Assembly: GCA_023382535.1 (NCBI GenBank)
Contig: JAHDWA010000184.1
Location: 1-5,172, forward strand
Reading direction: 5' to 3'
DNA length: 5,172 bases
From: Anaerolineae bacterium
Lineage (GTDB): Bacteria > Chloroflexota > Anaerolineae > 4572-78 > J111
Shown: positions 1 to 4,992 of the stretch, piece by piece
Numbering within the stretch: position 1 is the stretch's first letter
Layout of the letters: each line of letters opens with the position of its first letter
Notes under the pieces: model-generated
The model's database searches: none
Seen by the model: only the letters and a program-made list of their open reading frames with translations
Told to the model about the DNA's origin: nothing
Translations under genes and position numbers: made by a program

Positions 1-59
1 TTACGATTTACGATTTACGATTTACGCGCCACACACTACGCATCACGCATCACGCATCA
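1..59. repeat. Two adjacent heptameric tandem repeat arrays
   Basis: Bases 1-26 are three copies of TTACGAT plus a partial TTACG. Bases 38-58 are three copies of ACGCATC, preceded by a diverged unit. Both have a 7-bp period but different unit sequences that share a TACG/ACGC core. In the frame of the membrane protein they encode no stop (LRFTIYDLRATHYASRITHQ), so they can be read as an in-frame insertion in a loop before a membrane segment. Short tandem heptamers of this sort are, from memory, common in filamentous Chloroflexota and cyanobacteria. The array may extend left of the window. Confidence 0.85.
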
Positions 60-1656
60 AGTTTCAGTGCGCAGCCTCCCCTTGGGACGCCTTCTCGCCT
101 CTCTTACCCCCTGGCTCATCATTGTGCTTCTCGGCGCGGCGATTGCCGCTGCCCAGCTTCTGCCCACCCGCGAATTTATCGCTCACTCGCTGCGGGCCGA
201 CCTCTCCTACCCAGCCGTCTCCGCCGGCCTGCCGCTGAACGAGGCCATTGCCATCCTCTATCCCGGCTTCTTCGGCGGCTCGCCGCAGTATGTGGGGATC
301 GTTTCGCTGGTCCTCATTGCCCTGGCCCTGTCAGTCCAACCCCCAACCCCCACTCCCCGGCCCCCTGTTGTTTTCTGGGCTGGCGCCGGCCTGGTCAGCC
401 TGCTGTTGGCTTTTGGCGGCCATACCTTTCTTTATCCTCTCTTTTACCTTTTTATCCCCGGCTTTGAGGCGGTTCGCCAGCAGGAACGCGCTTTCCTGAT
501 TTACAGTTTCAGCGCCGCTGTTCTGACCGGCTGTGGGGCGCTGGTTCTGCCCGGGCCGCTGGCCAAATCGGCCCGCGCCGCCTTGACCCTGTTTGAACGC
601 CGCCTGCGCCGGGTTGCCGCCGTCGCCCTGGCCCTGACCGCCTTTTTTATTTACGGTTCGGCTGCCTCCACCGCCCGCGGCGATGAAGTCAACCTCTTCT
701 ACGGCGTTTTGTGGCACCACCTTTTTGGCTTACTGATCCTGGGCGGCATGCTGGTCTTGTTATTACTCCGCTCCCGGCGCTGGCTGCGCCGGCCCTGGGG
801 CATGGCCCTGGTCGCGCTCTGGCTGGTCTTCAACCTGTTCACCGTCAACTGGCGCTTCAACCTCGAAAAACCTCCCACCCCACCTCTCTTCACCCCTAAC
901 GGCGTGACCCAGTTTCTTCAAACCAACCCTCCAACCTTCCAGCCCTCCAATCTCCCCACCCGCATCGCCAGCGGCGGGCTTCTTCCCGGCGGCAACAGCG
1001 CCGCCTCGGTTTATAAGCTGCCAGATTTGACCGGCAACACCCCCCTGCAACTGGCCTCCGTCGAGAGCTTTATGCGGCAGATGCCCGCCTGGCGCTTGTG
1101 GCAGTTGTTCAGCGTCCGCTACGTGCTGGACAAGCGCAACATCGCCGATGCCGGCCTGCGCTTGGTTTTTGAAGAGGACGATCTCAAGGTGTTTGAGCTG
1201 GGCGATCCCTTCCCGCGTGCCTGGTTGGTGGGGAATGTCGAGGTTATAGCCGCTGACCAGCAGGCCATCACCCGTCTGGGCAGCGATTCTTTTGACCTGC
1301 GCCGGACAGCCGTGGTCCCCACTCCCCTCGACCTGCCTCCCAGCGACCCGGCGGCTTCGACCGTGACCCTGCTGGAAGCTGGCTCCACCCGCCTCAAGGC
1401 TGAGATCAACGCCTCGGCCCGGCAGTTGCTGGTTTTCAGCCAGATTTATTACCCCGGCTGGCAGGCGACCATTGACGGCCAGCCGGCAGACCTGCTGCGG
1501 GTCAACGTCGTCCAGCAGGGTGTGGTGGTTCCGGCCGGACAGCATACGGTGGAACTGGTCTTCAGTCCGGGGAGTTTTTGGCTTGGAGCGGCTATTTCGG
1601 TCATTGCCATGCTCATTTGCCTGGTTTTGTTAATTGGGAACAGCAGACGCGCTTGA
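1..1656 (+). CDS. YfhO-family multi-spanning membrane protein, C-terminal part (5' end outside window)
   Basis: The family (YfhO, related to GT-C fold glycosyltransferases) acts in the cytoplasmic membrane, and several members are linked to glycosylation of cell-envelope polymers; the substrate here is unknown. Numbering from the GTG at 67 (529 residues), hydrophobic segments lie near 9-31, 73-90, 102-130, 142-162, 183-198, 216-234, 244-260 and 504-524. A soluble, presumably extracytoplasmic domain spans about 265-500. Family-like wording includes AAAQLLPTREF near 27-37, PRAW at 383-386, and YYPGWQATIDG followed by VPAGQHTVELVFSPGSFWLG at 461-507. The usual N-terminal half is missing. The frame has no stop back to base 1 and GTG 67 has no Shine-Dalgarno, so the gene probably continues to the left and the heptamer arrays are intragenic. 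It ends with TGA at 1654-1656. The alternative is a truncated gene starting at GTG 67. Family call fairly sure, start unsure. Confidence 0.8.
   Translation, partial: LRFTIYDLRATHYASRITHQVSVRSLPLGRLLASLTPWLIIVLLGAAIAAAQLLPTREFIAHSLRADLSYPAVSAGLPLNEAIAILYPGFFGGSPQYVGIVSLVLIALALSVQPPTPTPRPPVVFWAGAGLVSLLLAFGGHTFLYPLFYLFIPGFEAVRQQERAFLIYSFSAAVLTGCGALVLPGPLAKSARAALTLFERRLRRVAAVALALTAFFIYGSAASTARGDEVNLFYGVLWHHLFGLLILGGMLVLLLLRSRRWLRRPWGMALVALWLVFNLFTVNWRFNLEKPPTPPLFTPNGVTQFLQTNPPTFQPSNLPTRIASGGLLPGGNSAASVYKLPDLTGNTPLQLASVESFMRQMPAWRLWQLFSVRYVLDKRNIADAGLRLVFEEDDLKVFELGDPFPRAWLVGNVEVIAADQQAITRLGSDSFDLRRTAVVPTPLDLPPSDPAASTVTLLEAGSTRLKAEINASARQLLVFSQIYYPGWQATIDGQPADLLRVNVVQQGVVVPAGQHTVELVFSPGSFWLGAAISVIAMLICLVLLIGNSRRA
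336..365. repeat. C-rich low-complexity tract inside the membrane protein gene
   Basis: A run of CCAACCCCC-like units encodes QPPTPTPRPP (residues 91-100 from GTG 67), a Pro/Thr-rich linker between two hydrophobic segments. The irregular units and proline-rich product suggest a simple-sequence expansion tolerated in a loop. Confidence 0.55.
923..954. repeat. Four imperfect 8-bp tandem units inside the membrane protein gene
   Basis: Units CCAACCCT, CCAACCTT, CCAGCCCT and CCAATCTC follow each other without gaps. They encode the segment around NPPTFQPSNLPT (residues 287-298 from GTG 67), near the start of the soluble domain. The period is not a multiple of three, so any change in copy number other than by three units would shift the frame. 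Confidence 0.7.
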
Positions 1657-1734
1657 TTGGCAGGGAGTAATTACGGTTACACGGGGAAGGGTATGAGGGT
1701 TACATTCATTAAATACCTGGTGATGTTGGTCTAA

Positions 1735-2619
1735 CTTCGCAATACCCGCCGAAAAAATGACGCTTCCACCGGCCTGTATTACTATAACGCGAGATTTTAC
1801 GACCCCTTCACCGGGCAGTTCACCCAGCCGGATAGTGTCATCCCTGATCCGCTCAACCCGGCGGCGTGGAATCGGTTCAGCTATGTTTATGGGAATCCGG
1901 TCAATCTGGTTGATCCGTCGGGGCACTTTGGAATACCGCCGGATTACTTTTTAGATATACCTGGCTTCCTGTTAAGTCTGAACGACTTTGTCCGGGATCC
2001 CAGCCTGGCCAATGCGGGCTGGCTGGCCGTAGACACATTTTTCCTGGCTGTACCGTTTCTCCCCAATGTGGCAATGGTACGCCATGCCGGGAGTTCGAGG
2101 CGAGCACAGCTAGGTAATGAGGGACTAATCTATTACAGTAAGTTGTTGCGGGAGGCAAGGCACGGACAGATCCAGCTTCCTCAGGTGCGCCCAATTGCAA
2201 AAAGAATGGCTGGCGCATCCAGGATTTATGATAACATTTACGATATGGATACTGGAGTAGGATTATACGCACTTGTAGACCCCACAAATCTTCCTGTCAT
2301 TGAAATTAAATATATAGGCAAAGGAGATGTATGGGATAGACGCCTGTTTCACAGGGATCGTCTTGGATGGGAACACTTAAGACAAGTTATCATAGCTGAA
2401 AATAACCTGACAGCTAGAGAGGCAGCAGGGTTAGAGCAGTTACTCGTTGAACGGTTTGATGGACCTACTGCTTTTGGTGGGAGTGGCCTATGGAATGAAC
2501 GTTGGCCGTTAGGCATAAACAATCCAGAATTTTACCCTTCCATACACGCAGCTACATCCCTACTTCAGGAAGCAAAGACCATTCTCTATCGCAAAACAAG
2601 AGCACAAGGGTGGCATTAA
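1735..2619 (+). CDS. Orphan RHS core plus GIY-YIG (URI)-like nuclease toxin tip, no N-terminal body
   Basis: One open frame of 294 codons follows a TAA at 1732-1734. Residues 13-64 carry the RHS repeat-associated core: GLYYYNARFYDP, then DPLNPAAWNRFSYVYGNP and DPSGH at 60-64. In intact RHS proteins this core closes the shell and is followed by a variable toxin. A hydrophobic pre-toxin linker follows (about 65-110, DPSLANAGWLAVDTFFLAVPFLP). The tip shows a GIY-YIG pattern: GLY at 176-178, YIGKG at 193-197, WDRRLFHR at 200-207, a candidate metal-binding Glu at 234 in GLEQLL, and a late Asn at 254 in LWNERW, then GINNPEFY. This agrees with URI-type polymorphic toxins and suggests a DNA- or RNA-cutting effector. 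No YD repeats precede it. The first in-frame starts are GTG 2062 and ATG 2068 (183 residues), both without a Shine-Dalgarno. It is either a relic or a silent tip awaiting recombination. Family call good; nucleic-acid target unknown. Confidence 0.75.
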   Translation, partial: LRNTRRKNDASTGLYYYNARFYDPFTGQFTQPDSVIPDPLNPAAWNRFSYVYGNPVNLVDPSGHFGIPPDYFLDIPGFLLSLNDFVRDPSLANAGWLAVDTFFLAVPFLPNVAMVRHAGSSRRAQLGNEGLIYYSKLLREARHGQIQLPQVRPIAKRMAGASRIYDNIYDMDTGVGLYALVDPTNLPVIEIKYIGKGDVWDRRLFHRDRLGWEHLRQVIIAENNLTAREAAGLEQLLVERFDGPTAFGGSGLWNERWPLGINNPEFYPSIHAATSLLQEAKTILYRKTRAQGWH

Positions 2620-2656
2620 TTCCAGTCTCCATCAGTGCGTTTTACTCGGTTTTGGT

Positions 2657-2686
2657 TTGATAGCCAGATTCTTAAAAGACGTTAAT
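2657..2686 (+). promoter_or_regulatory. Weak candidate promoter for the DUF4259 gene
   Basis: TTGATA (2657-2662) and GTTAAT (2681-2686) lie 18 bases apart in an AT-rich stretch upstream of the small gene. Each matches the sigma-70 consensus only in part. The 124-base gap after the toxin stop leaves room for independent expression of the immunity gene, as expected if the toxin tip is silent, but the match is poor. Confidence 0.25.
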
Positions 2687-2728
2687 GGATTTCAAAACCA
2701 TAGATAGAAAATCAGACCAATTTATTAT

Positions 2729-2736
2729 AGGAGGTG
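2729..2736 (+). promoter_or_regulatory. Strong Shine-Dalgarno of the DUF4259 gene
   Basis: AGGAGGTG ends seven bases before ATG 2744 and is nearly complementary to the 16S rRNA 3' end. It fixes the start codon. It is the strongest ribosome binding site in the window, in contrast to the toxin frame, which has none. Confidence 0.85.
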
Positions 2737-2743
2737 TTTTACT

Positions 2744-3145
2744 ATGGGTTCGTGGGGGCCAGGTAATTTTGATAACGATGATGCTAGAGATTGGCTTTTA
2801 GAATTAGTGCATGGAGATAATCTGAAGCCTGTACAGGCAGCTTTTTTAGAGGTAACAAATTTAGAGGATCGTTACCTCGATGGTCAAAAGAGTGATAGGG
2901 CTCTGGCCGCTGCTGAGGTCGTAGCTACCTTAAGGGGATACCCGAATAAGGTTTTACCGAAGGAACTAGGAGTTTGGTTAGCTCTACACCCTTTACATGC
3001 ATCAGATGATCTGGTAAAAGTAGCGATGAGAGTTGTAGTTAGAATTCTTCGAGACTCGGAGTTGAGGGAAGTTAGAGAAAATATGGGGAACGTTCCTATG
3101 GAATGGTATAGAGTAATAGGTGATCTAATATCTCGATTGAAATAA
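2744..3145 (+). CDS. DUF4259-family protein, putative immunity protein for the adjacent RHS toxin
   Basis: A complete 133-residue protein with no signal peptide or membrane segment, so probably cytoplasmic. It opens with MGSWGPGNFDNDDARDW, the hallmark N-terminus of DUF4259 proteins (Gly-Trp-Gly, then Phe, Asn/Asp and Asp-Trp). The rest is predicted mainly helical, with an Ala-rich segment (ALAAAEVVATLRG, about 53-65) and WLALHPLHASDDLV near 83-96. The family's biochemical role is not established to my knowledge. Its place 124 bases after the toxin tip on the same strand, its size and its strong ribosome binding site are those of a polymorphic-toxin immunity gene, so binding and inhibition of the nuclease tip is inferred. 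A sample block (2821-2880) is about 42% GC, well below the flanking genes and close to the toxin tip, which suggests joint transfer. Family call good, immunity role moderate. Confidence 0.78.
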   Translation: MGSWGPGNFDNDDARDWLLELVHGDNLKPVQAAFLEVTNLEDRYLDGQKSDRALAAAEVVATLRGYPNKVLPKELGVWLALHPLHASDDLVKVAMRVVVRILRDSELREVRENMGNVPMEWYRVIGDLISRLK

Positions 3146-3155
3146 TAACATAGAT

Positions 3156-3183
3156 GGGTTGAGGAAACGAAACCCGACTTTTT
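3156..3183. repeat. Palindromic GGGTTGAGG...AACCC repeat, possible terminator of the DUF4259 gene
   Basis: GGGTT (3156-3160) pairs with AACCC (3171-3175) around GAGGAAACGA, and GAC plus five T residues follow. It lies 10 bases after the immunity stop. The stem is only five pairs, so it would be a weak intrinsic terminator. The wording resembles a dispersed intergenic hairpin I recall from cyanobacteria and Chloroflexota (GGGTTGAGGAACGAAACCC type), with one extra A here. Confidence 0.4.
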
Positions 3184-3276
3184 CTTAAACACCCCCAACA
3201 CCCCGGTGCGGCCTTTGCTGCCATCACTAGTCAGGAAGTCGGTCACATCATCTTTGATGCTTCCGGTAAGGGGTGA
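3163..3276 (+). pseudogene. Possible remnant of a coding sequence C-terminus
   Basis: A 37-codon open frame without a start codon ends in two consecutive TGA codons (3274-3279). Its last part reads HPGAAFAAITSQEVGHIIFDASGKG, which looks protein-like. It resembles TGQQAGPLIFDSSGE in the antisense frame right of the recombinase, with 8 of 15 residues identical and many base differences at third codon positions. It is too short to assign to a family and could be chance. Confidence 0.25.
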
Positions 3277-3314
3277 TGAACATCTGTTTGGTCATTCTGA
3301 ACGAGAAACGGGTG

Positions 3315-3336
3315 AGCCATCCTAACCTGGATGGCT
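3315..3336. other. 8-bp perfect inverted repeat (hairpin)
   Basis: AGCCATCC (3315-3322) and GGATGGCT (3329-3336) flank a six-base loop, TAACCT. No T-run follows, so it is unlikely to terminate transcription alone. It stands 42 bases before the strong terminator; it may be an RNA processing or stabilising stem, or a protein-binding palindrome. Confidence 0.5.
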
Positions 3337-3378
3337 AATTTGCAGCATGTTGGCCATCATTTGTAATAATGCTTATAC

Positions 3379-3410
3379 AGAGCGGCTGCCAGAGAGCCGC
3401 TCTATTTTTT
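3379..3410 (+). terminator. Strong intrinsic terminator upstream of the recombinase
   Basis: AGAGCGGCT (3379-3387) and AGCCGCTCT (3395-3403) form a perfect 9-bp GC-rich stem with a seven-base loop. An A and six T residues (3405-3410) follow. It would end rightward transcripts coming from the toxin/immunity cassette or the possible remnant, and it separates the recombinase as its own transcription unit. Confidence 0.85.
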
Positions 3411-3442
3411 CTCCACCCCCCCGCCCTTTCAACGATTCCCGA

Positions 3443-3451
3443 TGATAGAAT
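3443..3451 (+). promoter_or_regulatory. Candidate extended -10 promoter for leader and recombinase
   Basis: TGATAGAAT fits the extended -10 form TGnTATAAT with one mismatch. No good -35 box sits at the right distance, as is usual for extended -10 promoters. Transcription would begin near 3458, just after the left arm of the 3449-3485 inverted repeat. In that case the repeat would work as a DNA operator rather than an RNA hairpin. Confidence 0.35.
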
Positions 3452-3485
3452 ACCTCCCAAAATCTATTCGATTCCTGGAGGTATT
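3449..3485. promoter_or_regulatory. 9-bp inverted repeat enclosing the leader Shine-Dalgarno
   Basis: AATACCTCC (3449-3457) is the perfect complement of GGAGGTATT (3477-3485), with 19 bases between them that contain a small nested AATC/GATT pair. The right arm holds the GGAGG (3477-3481) lying nine bases before ATG 3491. As RNA the stem would hide this ribosome binding site. As DNA it could be an operator or recombinase-binding site; the spacing is longer than the usual 6-8 bp core of tyrosine-recombinase crossover sites. Confidence 0.6.
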
Positions 3486-3490
3486 TTGAC

Positions 3491-3550
3491 ATGTTCGCTG
3501 AATTGGCCCTTTTAATAAGCCCTTGCCTCCCAACCGGAGGCCACCGATGA
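3491..3550 (+). CDS. Putative 19-residue leader peptide, translationally coupled to the recombinase
   Basis: ATG 3491 follows GGAGG (3477-3481) with a nine-base spacer. The frame encodes MFAELALLISPCLPTGGHR and stops with TGA at 3548-3550. The stop overlaps the recombinase ATG 3547 in the sequence ATGA, the classic arrangement for translational coupling or re-initiation. The peptide has no recognisable domain and its sequence may not matter; its translation would pass through and open the hairpin at 3525-3541 that covers the recombinase ribosome binding site. No protein evidence exists, so this is a proposal from arrangement alone. Confidence 0.45.
   Translation: MFAELALLISPCLPTGGHR
3525..3541 (+). 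promoter_or_regulatory. Small hairpin enclosing the recombinase Shine-Dalgarno
   Basis: GCCTCC (3525-3530) and GGAGGC (3536-3541) pair perfectly around CAACC. GGAGG (3536-3540) is the ribosome binding site, six bases before ATG 3547. It supports ATG 3547 over the TTG at 3523, which has no ribosome binding site. The CCTCC here can also pair with GGAGG 3477-3481, so alternative folds are possible. Confidence 0.6.
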
Positions 3551-4992
3551 CCCGCACCACCGGCAAACGCGCTCCTCACTTCAAAAATACCCGCCCCACT
3601 GACCCAACCCTCACTCCATTCGCCCATTGGCCGCCTGAAAATCGCATCTTTTACACCGATTTTCGCGCCTGGCTCAAAGCCGGCAGCTACAGCGAAGCCA
3701 CCGTCGCCATTTATAGCCTCCCGGTGCGCCTGGCCTTGAGCTTATTGAACAAGCCTTACCACCAGATTGATCCGGTTGCTGACCTGGAACAGGTACGGAC
3801 GTATCTGAAGACCCGCTGCTATCCTTCCACCTGCACCAACTACCACAAGGGATTGGTCAAACTGGCCCAATACCTGCGGCGTCATGGCCATTGGCCTACT
3901 TCTGCCCGGTCCATCAACTGGGACTATTACCTGGACTCGTTGCCCCCCTGGCTGGTCGATGAAGTTAAGGCTTACCTCGCTCACTGCCAGCGTACCTGGC
4001 CACCGGAGCAGCGCCAGCACGCCACCCGCGATATACTCAGCCGTTTAACAATCTCGCTGCGCTGGTTTGCTGCGCACACCCGACTGGCTGAGATAAGTGA
4101 AATAACCCCAGCCTTGTGGTTCGATTTTGTGGATGCTCGACTGATGGCGGGGATTCAGCCGGTGACACTTAACGCCAATCTTCACGCGCTGCAAGAATTT
4201 CTACGGTTCCTGGCCGATCAGGGATATTCTGTTTCTTGTCCAATGCTGCAAGTCGAGCCGCTGCCGGGCCGGGAGCGGCTGCCCCGCGATATGCCGGTTG
4301 ACCAACTCCGCCTACTACTGGGCGAACTGGAGAGCGAAGCGGCTACTGGACGTCTGGGGCTAATGGATCGAGCCTGGTGTTTCTTAATGTTGTACAGTGG
4401 GCTGCGGACAGGCGAAATACGAACTTTACGGCTGGGTAATCTTGACCTGACCGCCCAACGGGTGCGCATTGAGCAGGGCAAGGGGCGTAAAGACCGGGTG
4501 GTTTGTCTCAACCAGGCGACCGTAGCCACCCTTGAAGCCTACTTGCCGGTGCGTGGCGCGGCTGACAGCGATTATCTCTTTCTATATCGTCTCCAGTCAC
4601 TCAGCCCCGGCTATTGTGGCGAGCGGCTGCGCACCTATGGGCAACGCTGCGGTTTGCATATCACTCCCCACCAGTTACGGCATTGTTTTGCCACCTTGTT
4701 ACTCAACGCCGGTGCGCCCATCGTGACGGTGCAGGCTCTATTGGGGCATAAACGCCTTGATACCACCTTGGGCTACACCCGCCTGTATGACAGCACCCTA
4801 GCCGCCGATTATTATCGGGTTATGGCAGAGGTAGAGCGACGTTTAACGGTGAAGACCAACGCCGAAACTGGCTCACTTTGTCCCCAGCATTTGTTGTCGC
4901 TGATAGACCTTTTACAGATTAGCCCCCTCACCGATGCACAACAGGCGACGGTCCAGGCGTTACGAATGGCTATTGCAGCCTGGGTAGGTTAG
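3547..4992 (+). CDS. Tyrosine recombinase / phage-type integrase with extended N-terminal region
   Basis: A site-specific DNA strand-exchange enzyme of the XerC/D-lambda integrase superfamily, complete with 481 residues. The catalytic set is intact: Arg287 (SGLRTGE), Lys312 (GKGRKDR), His375 and Arg378 (TPHQLRH), His401 (LLGHKRLDTT) and the nucleophile Tyr410 (LGYTRL), nine residues after His401. Two helical DNA-binding (SAM-like core-binding) regions seem to precede it, about 32-115 and 132-232; XerC/D have one and about 300 residues. About 70 residues follow the catalytic Tyr, more than in Xer proteins. ATG 3547 is chosen for its GGAGG and the ATGA overlap with the leader ORF. An intrinsic terminator isolates it from the toxin cassette. 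Its stop overlaps that of an antisense frame. Its GC-rich composition matches the host-like parts rather than the toxin tip. No partner recombinase is visible, and its target site is unknown. Confidence 0.93.
   Translation: MTRTTGKRAPHFKNTRPTDPTLTPFAHWPPENRIFYTDFRAWLKAGSYSEATVAIYSLPVRLALSLLNKPYHQIDPVADLEQVRTYLKTRCYPSTCTNYHKGLVKLAQYLRRHGHWPTSARSINWDYYLDSLPPWLVDEVKAYLAHCQRTWPPEQRQHATRDILSRLTISLRWFAAHTRLAEISEITPALWFDFVDARLMAGIQPVTLNANLHALQEFLRFLADQGYSVSCPMLQVEPLPGRERLPRDMPVDQLRLLLGELESEAATGRLGLMDRAWCFLMLYSGLRTGEIRTLRLGNLDLTAQRVRIEQGKGRKDRVVCLNQATVATLEAYLPVRGAADSDYLFLYRLQSLSPGYCGERLRTYGQRCGLHITPHQLRHCFATLLLNAGAPIVTVQALLGHKRLDTTLGYTRLYDSTLAADYYRVMAEVERRLTVKTNAETGSLCPQHLLSLIDLLQISPLTDAQQATVQALRMAIAAWVG

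Noticed and set aside
331..1545. Long antisense open frames opposite the membrane protein gene
   Set aside because: Low-complexity Gly/Gln/Ala-rich translations with no family signature, caused by the GC-rich codon bias of the real gene on the plus strand.
1693..1734. 13-codon ORF starting at ATG 1693 (MRVTFIKYLVMLV) after a purine-rich GGGGAAGGG
   Set aside because: Too short and without homology or conserved context. It shares the RHS frame but is closed by TAA 1732, and is more likely eroded sequence than a gene.
1757..1954. 65-codon plus-strand ORF starting within the RHS core
   Set aside because: It lies in another frame over the RHS core, whose conserved motifs are in the frame of 1735-2619.
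2884..3246. 120-codon antisense ORF opposite the DUF4259 gene
   Set aside because: Ser/Thr-rich with no motif, while the plus strand has a strong ribosome binding site and a family hallmark.
3286..3308. GGTCATTCTGAACGAGAAAC, resembling the start of a common dispersed intergenic repeat
   Set aside because: Only about 18 bases resemble the sequence I remember, and it diverges after that. Too short to call.
3449..3485. The inverted repeat as an attachment (crossover) site for the recombinase
   Set aside because: Arms of nine bases are plausible, but the 19-base spacer exceeds the usual 6-8 base core, and no second copy is visible in the window. Regulation explains its position over the ribosome binding site better.
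3523..3546. TTG 3523 as the recombinase start
   Set aside because: It has no ribosome binding site, whereas ATG 3547 has GGAGG six bases upstream.
3547..4992. Recombinase as an integron integrase or member of a recombinase trio
   Set aside because: It is far longer than IntI, and no second recombinase start or cassette array is visible downstream in the window.
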